7,512 bases of DNA. Source: an uncultured Oscillospiraceae bacterium (lineage in GTDB: Bacteria; Bacillota; Clostridia; Oscillospirales; Acutalibacteraceae). Positions 1-5,809 of this stretch are shown piece by piece. A model generated the notes under the pieces. That model saw only the letters and a program-made list of their open reading frames with translations, had not been told where the DNA came from and did not search any database. The stretch is taken from the NCBI GenBank assembly GCA_905193585.1, contig CAJJPG010000090.1:1-7512 (forward strand), written 5' to 3'. Numbering within the stretch: the stretch's first letter is position 1; the number at the start of each line of letters is the position of its first letter. A program made the position numbers and the translations under genes.

Positions 1-592
1 TGTTGGTTATAAGTCTTTCTTTCGAGAGGGCTTCGGATATGGCGGTGTTCATTTGCTGAACAAAAGCCTCGTATTCCGTCAATGTCGGATCTTCACCTAT
101 TCCATGACCTGTTTTTCGCCATGTGTACGCACCGTAATATGGCATCATATTGCTTTCTGTATCAGTAGCGCCGCCTATTACGGTTCCGTACGTCGCAGCG
201 ACTACATTTTCACTTGCATTATTTCCTGCAACATTATGGGTAGTATTCCATCCTTTAACGCTGCTTACCTCAGCGTAGGAAAAACCGCCGCCGTTACTGG
301 AGTGTGCGTAAAATTCGGCAAAAGCATTGCCTAACGTATGTGAGTGGGTTTTATTGCCGCCCGTTGCACCTGCAGTTTCACCGTCGTCAATGCCCCATAT
401 TACTGCGCCTTTTATGCGTTCCCATGTGCCGCCGTAAAGCTCGTTGGGGTCTATATCGGTACTGAACGAAACAATCATACCGATTGGATATTTTCTCAAA
501 CGGTTGCTGAGCTGCAAATATTGCATATTTGTGTTAATAACCGCCGTGCGCTCGGATTCGGTCATATCTGCCGTTATTTTTATAAGTCCCAT
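1..592 (-). CDS. Collar-domain baseplate/tail fibre protein, 3' end cut off by the window edge
   Basis: The frame is open from an ATG at 592-590 to the left edge, giving 197 complete codons without a stop. The start is fixed by a strong TAAGGAGG ribosome binding site whose first three bases are the stop codon of the preceding hub gene, 7 nt before the ATG. Residues about 1-35 are polar and probably helical. Residues about 36-60 carry the pattern KYPIGMIVSFS...GGTWERIKG, followed by a GG-rich, THSHT-containing stretch and NMMPYYGAYTWRKT near residue 155. This layout is typical of phage tail collar or gp10 C-terminal-like baseplate domains, which end fibres or baseplate proteins that touch the host. 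The protein does not stop after the usual terminal TWRKT motif but continues for at least 35 residues, so another domain or trimerising segment probably follows outside the window. The family call is from remembered motifs; a precise receptor role is inference. Confidence 0.72.
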   Translation of the reverse strand, partial: MGLIKITADMTESERTAVINTNMQYLQLSNRLRKYPIGMIVSFSTDIDPNELYGGTWERIKGAVIWGIDDGETAGATGGNKTHSHTLGNAFAEFYAHSSNGGGFSYAEVSSVKGWNTTHNVAGNNASENVVAATYGTVIGGATDTESNMMPYYGAYTWRKTGHGIGEDPTLTEYEAFVQQMNTAISEALSKERLITN

Positions 593-595
593 TCG

Positions 596-607
596 CTCGC
601 CTCCTTA
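596..607 (-). promoter_or_regulatory. Ribosome binding site of the collar-domain gene, overlapping the hub stop codon
   Basis: Read on the minus strand, the bases are TAAGGAGG starting at 607. The TAA is the stop codon of the hub gene and AAGGAGG is the Shine-Dalgarno core, 7 nt from the ATG at 592. The overlap suggests translational coupling and fixes the start of a gene whose other end lies outside the window. Confidence 0.8.
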
Positions 608-1969
608 CGACACTTTAACAAGAAATCCGTGTTTAAATTCGAGGGTAAATGCGTCTGTTTGGATACTGCCGCTAAAACCGAATTGTTTGTTTCCCGAAAG
701 AAAACTAAATTCTTTACCAGACGGAATCACGAAATTTAAGTCCCCAGGTGATTCAAGCCATGTAGTTGAGATATTTGCGTCGTCTGTGGTATTCCAAATA
801 CTAAAATGTTCTTTGAAAATTCCGCCGACTTTTTGAAACAAATAAAATCCCGGTCTTTTGCTTTTGGTTCTTCCGACCGTTGCATAATATTCGTCTTTAG
901 CGTCTTGAGTTGTAAGACGGGGAGTGAGTATTCCCCATAATTCCGTGCTTGTGACTGTTACCCACTGATTATTTTTCTTCACCTGCACTACAAAACAATC
1001 GTCACCGTTCATCATAACGCGGAGTGTATCGTCCTTTGATACTGCTTTAAACCCGTCGGAATGCGTAATGGAAACATTGCTGTATTTCTCACCCTGCTGA
1101 ACGGAATTGTTTGCGGTCTGATTGGCTGCGTTTGCTATTCGGTCGGTTTCAACGCTTAAGGAAGCATTATCCCGAATAAAAACGCCGACGGTTACACTGT
1201 TCTGCGTGGGGTCGTCACACTCTTTGTAAGCGATTATGCGCTGTTTCAGTGTAAGCTTTGCATATTTATCTATTACGGTTATGTCGTCGCCTATGCCGTA
1301 CGTTTTGCCGGTATAGCCTACGGTCTTTTGCATATCCACGATATTTATATCGTAAGACCAGCCGTTATCGCGCTGCCACGTGCGGTGGACACCCGTAAGG
1401 TTTTTGCCGTATTCAAATACTATACCTTTATCGCTGCCGCGTCGTTTCGGAATATTTACCGTGAAATTATCGAATTCAATTTCCACGCCCAGTTCTTCCA
1501 TAGCTATAAGAGCCTCGCGCGCTGTAACGTCGGTTTTGCCCGAAAGCGAAAAATTCAGCGTTCCGGTGGTTGCCGCTGTGCCGAGCGTAAACGCAGACGA
1601 GGCGGGTACGCCGTCAACGGTCTTTGCCTCGTTCAGAATATCTGCGGCTATCTGCGCGGCAGTGCCGACGAAGCTGTACCCGTTTACTACCGTGTAATCC
1701 GAAAGACGATAAGAGATGTGTTCCGCCGTTACCTGCGTTATGTTGTTTGCGCCTGAATCGCCGTCTATGCCGGCAACATCAAATTTCTGACCGCCGTATT
1801 CAAAAATGGCGTTTTCGTTTATGTAATCAAAAATACTGTCGGTATTAAGCACCGAAAAGCTTAACGTGTATTCACGCATAAGCTCTTCGGTTTTTGCAAT
1901 ATTAAAAGCCCGCGACGTGCTGCCGAGGGCTTTTAAATCGTTATCGTATACTTTAATTTTTCCTGCCAT
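605..1969 (-). CDS. Tail hub / Tal-like prophage tail protein (baseplate hub, gp27-like)
   Basis: 454 residues, ATG start, preceded by GAAAGG at a suitable distance; the start lies 4 nt after the stop of the distal tail gene. The position directly after the distal tail protein is where Tal/hub proteins sit in Gram-positive siphophages. Residues about 1-200 resemble the prophage tail (endopeptidase tail/minor structural protein N-terminal) fold: VTAEHISYRLSDY at about 80-92, a segment of SGKTDVTAREAL type at 143-154, then EIEFDNFTVNIPKRRGSDKG and EYGKNLTGVHRT at about 163-197. The N-terminal part should form the trimeric hub closing the tube. Residues about 345-454 form a C-terminal region I do not recognise. 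No NlpC/P60, lysozyme-like or peptidase motif is evident, and at 454 residues it is short for a Tal carrying a lysin. The hub role is fairly sure; enzymatic activity is not supported. Confidence 0.82.
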   Translation of the reverse strand: MAGKIKVYDNDLKALGSTSRAFNIAKTEELMREYTLSFSVLNTDSIFDYINENAIFEYGGQKFDVAGIDGDSGANNITQVTAEHISYRLSDYTVVNGYSFVGTAAQIAADILNEAKTVDGVPASSAFTLGTAATTGTLNFSLSGKTDVTAREALIAMEELGVEIEFDNFTVNIPKRRGSDKGIVFEYGKNLTGVHRTWQRDNGWSYDINIVDMQKTVGYTGKTYGIGDDITVIDKYAKLTLKQRIIAYKECDDPTQNSVTVGVFIRDNASLSVETDRIANAANQTANNSVQQGEKYSNVSITHSDGFKAVSKDDTLRVMMNGDDCFVVQVKKNNQWVTVTSTELWGILTPRLTTQDAKDEYYATVGRTKSKRPGFYLFQKVGGIFKEHFSIWNTTDDANISTTWLESPGDLNFVIPSGKEFSFLSGNKQFGFSGSIQTDAFTLEFKHGFLVKVS

Positions 1970-1973
1970 AAAA

Positions 1974-2798
1974 TCAACCTTTCAATATAGGGTCAAACTG
2001 AATTATTACAGTGAATGAATCGGGATATTCGCCTATGTTCGTCTCGGCAACCGATATCTCGCATTTTCCGGGTGAAAGCGAAAAGAAATCATCTTTACCG
2101 GCGGCGATATATTGATACAGGCTTTCTCCGTCTGACATCCGCTTTACGGTCTCGGCAGTGCAGTTTATCTCTACACCGTCAAATCCTTCGTCGGTTGCAA
2201 GCTTGAATTGAGCGCTTTTATACGTCAAGAGTATGCCGGTCTTTATGCGGCCGATAATTTTTATAACAGGCCTTACGGCTTGCGTTCCTTTGTTGTAAAA
2301 CTTTATAGAGCCGCTCCCCGAAAATTCTTTTATATATTGCTGCTTGTCCGTACTGCAATTCACGTATATGATTTCCGACGGCGTTAACAGCGTTCCGTTT
2401 GAAAGATACTGCCAGGGCGGGTTGCACTCAAATTGAATATCGCCTATATGCCTGTCCGACGTGTTTTCAAATTCAAGCGCTGCATAAACCTTTGCCATAT
2501 AATAGCGGTCGGGTTCGTTGCCGAAAATAAGCTTTTTAGGTGTGCCGTCATTATAAAGCCACGCGATTATGTTTTCGCGGTTTCGCCGCAGCTCTGCATA
2601 CGGTCCTGTGAAATATATAGGCTTTGTTATTACGCGGGCAGCGTAGCCCGATATACCGAAATCCGCCACACCGTCAAGCCCCGGTATTTCCTGCACATAT
2701 TTCCGCTTTTCGGGCAGCAGCGAATGGATCTCGGTGCCGCAGGATAAACCGAATGTGCCCGATTCTATATCGCCGTACTTAAATTCGTTACTTTCCAC
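1974..2798 (-). CDS. Distal tail protein (Dit, Sipho_tail family)
   Basis: 274 residues. The start is GTG at 2798-2796, not ATG, and is supported by AGAAGGAGG 7 nt upstream, which lies inside the last codons of the tape measure gene; the two genes overlap by 11 nt. Dit proteins form the hexameric ring joining the tail tube to the tip and hub. Residues about 1-130 fit the Sipho_tail N-terminal domain: a GTFGLSCG segment, IPGLDGVADFG at about 38-48 (the usual loop after the first strands), RENIIAWLYNDG at 74-85, and the closing FECNPPWQY at about 123-131. Residues about 140-274 form a second, beta-rich domain of the galectin-like kind usual for longer Dits, ending in a strand-like VIIQFDP. No carbohydrate-binding insertion is apparent from size. 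Its place between tape measure and hub agrees with the assignment. Confidence 0.88.
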   Translation of the reverse strand: MESNEFKYGDIESGTFGLSCGTEIHSLLPEKRKYVQEIPGLDGVADFGISGYAARVITKPIYFTGPYAELRRNRENIIAWLYNDGTPKKLIFGNEPDRYYMAKVYAALEFENTSDRHIGDIQFECNPPWQYLSNGTLLTPSEIIYVNCSTDKQQYIKEFSGSGSIKFYNKGTQAVRPVIKIIGRIKTGILLTYKSAQFKLATDEGFDGVEINCTAETVKRMSDGESLYQYIAAGKDDFFSLSPGKCEISVAETNIGEYPDSFTVIIQFDPILKG

Positions 2799-5589
2799 CG
2801 GAGCGCCTCCTTCTGTAAATATTGTCCGACATCATAACAGATACGCGCGGCTCTATGACCTCTGTAACCGTCTTTCCGTCCACCGAAAACACATTGACCT
2901 GCTGCTGTGCACCGTATTGATTGTAGGTGTTTTGTGTCCCTGCCTTTACACGCGCCAGCTCGCGCATATATTCTACAGATAGGTCGTGAGGTACTATCTG
3001 TGTGTGCTGCGGCAGGTTTATAAGCTCGCCGCCCTGTTCGTGGACGTAGGTTAAACCGCCGCGCCAGTCGTTTGTGCCGGCGGCGTTATGACCGACAATG
3101 TTATACCAAACACTTTCCCAAAACGATAAACCGCCCCGTTCCTTTTTCTTCTTTCGTAATTTTTCCGTAAATTCGCCGGAAAAAATACCGTATTTATAAT
3201 CTGTTTTGCTTTCAGCCTTTTTTTCGGCTTCAAGCCTTTTCTCTGCCGCCTCTTTCAGCTCTTTTTCCTTATCTATCCTTTTTTGCAGCTCTGCAAGGTA
3301 AGCACTGGTTTCGCTTTCCATATCAGCTATTTTTTTATCTCTCGCGGCCTCAAGGCGCGCCGTTTCATCCTCTATAAAGGTATTAAGGGCGGAAAGCCTG
3401 TTTTCAAAGCCCTCTTTTGCAACCTTATATTTGCTGTTTTCAAGCTCTACCGCTTCATCATATTCGGATTTAACTTGCTCCTGTCGTGCGGTAGATTCGG
3501 ATTTTATTTGCTCTATTTTATTTTGGAGCTGTTTTATCTGATTTTCGCGCGCCGCTTTGGTCTTCTCTTCTTCCTGGCGTTTAACCTCGGCAGTATAGGC
3601 GTTTTCGGCGTCTACCTTTGCAGCGTAGGTTTTGGCAAAGGTGATTTGCTTTTTAAGTTCGGCTAATTTATCCGCATTTTCCTGTTCTTTGGTCGCGGCT
3701 TCGTCAGCTTCGTTAAGGGCATTTAAAGCGTCTATCTGCTGCTGTATCTCGGCGGTCTGAGCCGCTTCACCGGCAGTAATAACATCAAGCTTTGCCTGTT
3801 TTTCTTTTTCAAACTGTGAAAGCCTTTCCTTGTGAGCTTTTTCGTATAGCTTTTGCTCTTGGGATATGGCATTTTTCTGTGCCTTTAGGTCTTTGCTGAG
3901 ATTTGATATTTTATCGTTATAAAACTTTTCCTCAGCAGATTTTTTTGCTGACATCTTGTCCTCATAGGCGTTATATTCGTCCGTGAGATTTTGAATTTCT
4001 ACATCATGAGCTTTGTTGCTTTTCACAATAAGAGCATTAAATTTAGTGTTTGCCTCTTCCTCGAAGCTTTTGCGAACCTTTGACATAACGAATTTAATTC
4101 CAGCCGCCGATGCTGCCGCTAAAGCGAGATACGGTGTCGCTTTAGATAATGCTGACGCCTTCCTGGTTGCGGCAAAAGTGCCGGAATTTAAGGCTGTGTC
4201 TGCTCCGTAAGAGGTTGTAGAAAGTGCCGTGTTGGTTGACGCATTATTTTGTGCGAGAGCCAGTTTATCAACACTTGCGGCGGCGCGATCTGCAGCAGCG
4301 GCGGTTTTGTCGAGTGAGCTTGCGTATGTTGTTTGCGCCTCGGTATCGGCAGCAGTCGCAAACTTTTTAGAAAGATACGCAGCTTTCAAGGCTTCAACGG
4401 CTTTTTGAGTCTTAGCCACGCCCTGTATTACTTTCCCGCCCGCAGTTAAAACAGGACCGGCAGCGGCGGCTATAAGTGCGGTGCGAGCAATAAACGTTTT
4501 CGTTTTATCGTCCAGCTTACCAAATTTAACAATAGCGTTATTGAGGTGCTGTATCGTCGGTGTTGCAACCGGCTCTACATTTTCCTTAAATGATGTTGCG
4601 AGCTCTTTCAGTGCTTCTGGCAGCTTTTTCATTTGAGATGCCGCTTCGCCGCAGTTGCGCTCATAATCGCCTATGGCGTCCTTGCTTGCGTTTAATACAA
4701 AGTTATACCGCAGCTGTACCTTTTCGGCCTGGGTCATTTCGGTGTAATTGGTTTTTATGCCCTGTGACAAAGCGTAGGCTTTCAGGTTAGCTTCGGTCAT
4801 TACTATACCGTAATTTTTAAGCGTTTCTGTTTCGCCCGTAAATATGCTCTTTAAAGCGGTTGACGCTTGGTCTAACGAAGTGTTGTGAAAGCTCGCAAGG
4901 TCTACGGACAGCTCGGTAAGCGACTTTGACATATCCGTAGCCTTTTTGCGCGTAAGCCCCATAGCCGTAGCCATGCCGCCGTACAGCGATACAGCGTCAA
5001 GCGCGGTTGAGCGTGCCATTCCCATTTTATCGAGCGAGGTTTCTGACCATGTGAGAACGTCGCCCGACATATTTTTAAATACTTCTTTGGTTTTGTTCTT
5101 TGCTTCGGTCAAATCGCTCGAATATTTATATATAGCCGCTCCCGCAGCTATAACAGGGGTAGTGACGCCGATTGTAAGCGCTTTACCGGCACTGCTCATT
5201 GTACTGCCGATTTTTTCAAGCGATATATTTACTGCTTTGGCCTGTTTTTCAAGCGATTTTAAATATCCCTCTGTGCTTGCTATTTCACGCTGAAACGCCC
5301 GATATTCGCTCTCGGCTATATTTCCCTTTTTAACCTCATCCTGCACTGCTTTTTCGGTGTTTTTCAGCTCTTTGAGTTTGTCGGACGTAGCTTTGATAGA
5401 CTTTGCAAGTAGCTCATGCTTTTGCTTTAAAAGAGTTGTGCTTTGGGGGTTAAACTTTAAAAGTCTGTTTACCTCTTTAAGTTCGCCCGTGGTGCTGTAT
5501 ATTTTGTCGTTGAGACTTTGTAAGGCTCTCGTTAAGCCCGAAGTATCTCCGCCGATTTGAACAACAATGCCCTTTAATGTTTTGTTCAC
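2788..5589 (-). CDS. Tape measure protein
   Basis: The preferred start is GTG at 5589-5587, with AGGAG 6 nt upstream, giving 933 residues beginning MNKTLKGIVVQIGGDTSGL, the usual tape measure opening. The frame stays open 48 more codons to a TTG at 5733, but that extension has no ribosome binding site at its start. Visible parts: coiled coil at about 17-125; small-residue hydrophobic segment at about 134-153; a TMP core at about 157-360; another hydrophobic stretch at about 369-388 and a third at about 486-502; a long Lys/Glu/Ala-rich coiled coil at about 507-795; then WRGGLTYVHEQGGELINLP near 840-860, a conserved tape measure C-terminal motif; and a basic tail ending RRRRSGGK. It sets tail length, is held unfolded by the G/G-T chaperones, and is ejected before DNA. 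At roughly 1.5 angstrom per residue it would suit a tail of about 140 nm. No peptidoglycan hydrolase domain is visible. Confidence 0.92.
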   Translation of the reverse strand: MNKTLKGIVVQIGGDTSGLTRALQSLNDKIYSTTGELKEVNRLLKFNPQSTTLLKQKHELLAKSIKATSDKLKELKNTEKAVQDEVKKGNIAESEYRAFQREIASTEGYLKSLEKQAKAVNISLEKIGSTMSSAGKALTIGVTTPVIAAGAAIYKYSSDLTEAKNKTKEVFKNMSGDVLTWSETSLDKMGMARSTALDAVSLYGGMATAMGLTRKKATDMSKSLTELSVDLASFHNTSLDQASTALKSIFTGETETLKNYGIVMTEANLKAYALSQGIKTNYTEMTQAEKVQLRYNFVLNASKDAIGDYERNCGEAASQMKKLPEALKELATSFKENVEPVATPTIQHLNNAIVKFGKLDDKTKTFIARTALIAAAAGPVLTAGGKVIQGVAKTQKAVEALKAAYLSKKFATAADTEAQTTYASSLDKTAAAADRAAASVDKLALAQNNASTNTALSTTSYGADTALNSGTFAATRKASALSKATPYLALAAASAAGIKFVMSKVRKSFEEEANTKFNALIVKSNKAHDVEIQNLTDEYNAYEDKMSAKKSAEEKFYNDKISNLSKDLKAQKNAISQEQKLYEKAHKERLSQFEKEKQAKLDVITAGEAAQTAEIQQQIDALNALNEADEAATKEQENADKLAELKKQITFAKTYAAKVDAENAYTAEVKRQEEEKTKAARENQIKQLQNKIEQIKSESTARQEQVKSEYDEAVELENSKYKVAKEGFENRLSALNTFIEDETARLEAARDKKIADMESETSAYLAELQKRIDKEKELKEAAEKRLEAEKKAESKTDYKYGIFSGEFTEKLRKKKKERGGLSFWESVWYNIVGHNAAGTNDWRGGLTYVHEQGGELINLPQHTQIVPHDLSVEYMRELARVKAGTQNTYNQYGAQQQVNVFSVDGKTVTEVIEPRVSVMMSDNIYRRRRSGGK

Positions 5590-5604
5590 GGTTCGCTCCT
5601 TTCC
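5590..5604 (-). promoter_or_regulatory. Ribosome binding site deciding the GTG start of the tape measure gene
   Basis: On the minus strand GGAAAGGAG occupies 5604-5596 and is followed by six bases and then GTG at 5589. This selects a start 48 codons inside the longest open frame. The protein from here opens with the conserved IVVQIGGDTSGL pattern, which agrees. Confidence 0.85.
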
Positions 5605-5622
5605 TTTGCAGTTGACTGCAAA
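5605..5622. repeat. Perfect 8-bp inverted repeat just upstream of the tape measure ribosome binding site
   Basis: The arms TTTGCAGT (5605-5612) and ACTGCAAA (5615-5622) are exact inverted copies around a 2-nt centre. In minus-strand RNA this folds as a 7-bp stem with a UCAA loop and ends one base before the GGAAAGGAG of the tape measure gene. It could modulate access to that ribosome binding site or be a protein-binding palindrome. It has no good U-tract, so I do not call it a terminator. Confidence 0.55.
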
Positions 5623-5641
5623 AATGGATTTTGGGTATGAG

Positions 5642-5667
5642 AAAAGCGCCCGCAAAAGCGAACGCTT
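5642..5667 (-). terminator. Terminator-like hairpin on the operon strand, before the tape measure gene
   Basis: In minus-strand RNA the arms AAGCGUUCGC (5667-5658) and GCGGGCGCUU (5653-5644) pair over 10 bp around a UUUU loop. The two middle pairs are U-G wobbles. The hairpin is followed by UUCUC, so together with the end of the stem there are four U's in a row. On the plus strand the same two positions are C/A mismatches, so the hairpin is better in the operon transcript. The U-tract is short, so it may attenuate rather than end transcription. It overlaps the -35 box of the plus-strand promoter by two bases. Confidence 0.4.
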
Positions 5668-5694
5668 GACAAATCGAATTGTTATTGTTATAAT
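5666..5694 (+). promoter_or_regulatory. Consensus sigma-A promoter facing against the tail operon
   Basis: TTGACA at 5666-5671 and TATAAT at 5689-5694 are separated by exactly 17 nt, and the -10 box is preceded by TG plus one base (5686-5688), the extended -10 motif. All twelve consensus hexamer bases match. Transcription would start near 5701 on the plus strand, antisense to the leader of the tape measure gene. Such a match at 16-18 nt spacing is expected by chance only a few times per thousand windows of this size, so a working promoter is likely. No plus-strand protein gene follows it. Confidence 0.85.
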
Positions 5695-5700
5695 AAGGGT

Positions 5701-5789
5701 GGATAAGGCGAACCGATAGACGGTTAGCCCCAACGTTCAGTTTAAAGATTTAAGCCGCGCTTTTTGGAGAGAGGGCGGTTTATTTCTTT
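5701..5789 (+). ncRNA. Candidate small antisense RNA (about 89 nt) between chaperone T and the tape measure gene
   Basis: The segment runs from the predicted start of the plus-strand promoter to a terminator-like hairpin. A first hairpin spans 5707-5729: GGC pairs with GCC, then a G/A mismatch, then AACCG pairs with CGGTT around the loop ATAGA. A stretch of about 22 nt without obvious structure follows (5730-5751), then the terminal hairpin. No ATG with a ribosome binding site lies in it, so it looks non-coding. It is complementary to the untranslated gap between chaperone T and the tape measure gene in the late operon, and could act on that transcript or on a target elsewhere. Its compact layout (strong promoter, hairpin, linker, terminator) resembles antisense antitoxin RNAs of type I systems in Firmicutes prophages, but no toxin gene is visible on either strand here. 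Family membership and function are not established. Confidence 0.65.
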
Positions 5790-5790
5790 A
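5752..5790 (+). terminator. Intrinsic terminator-like hairpin of the plus-strand small RNA
   Basis: AAGCCGC (5752-5758) pairs with GCGGTTT (5775-5781) through seven pairs including one G-U. The stem can be extended past a G/G mismatch by CTTT (5760-5763) with AGAG (5770-5773). It is followed by ATTTCTTT, a U-rich but interrupted tract. GC-rich stem plus U-rich tail fits a Rho-independent terminator for the upstream promoter. Confidence 0.6.
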
Positions 5791-5809
5791 TGTATTTGAT
5801 AATATCGAT

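Noticed and set aside
53..836. Plus-strand ORFs of 93-131 codons near the left end
   Set aside because: They lie opposite the collar and hub genes, lack ribosome binding sites and have low-complexity Cys/Phe-rich translations typical of antisense shadows.
3283..3666. Plus-strand ORF of 127 codons, Phe/Leu-rich and membrane-like
   Set aside because: It is the complement of the Lys/Glu-rich coiled coil of the tape measure; AAA and GAA codons read in reverse give Phe and Leu. No ribosome binding site or promoter supports it.
5624..5719. Plus-strand 31-codon ORF starting ATG GAT TTT across the promoter
   Set aside because: No ribosome binding site precedes it, and it contains the -35 and -10 boxes of the strong promoter, so its start would be upstream of the predicted transcript.
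5590..5733. 48-codon upstream extension of the tape measure frame to a TTG at 5733
   Set aside because: No ribosome binding site precedes the TTG, the segment lacks tape measure character, and a strong AGGAG precedes the GTG at 5589, where the conserved N-terminus begins.
5590..5809. A hydrophobic toxin gene partnering the small RNA
   Set aside because: I looked for ATG/GTG/TTG starts with a ribosome binding site on both strands of the gap and found no short hydrophobic ORF. The minus-strand LIITITI stretch is only the unsupported tape measure extension.
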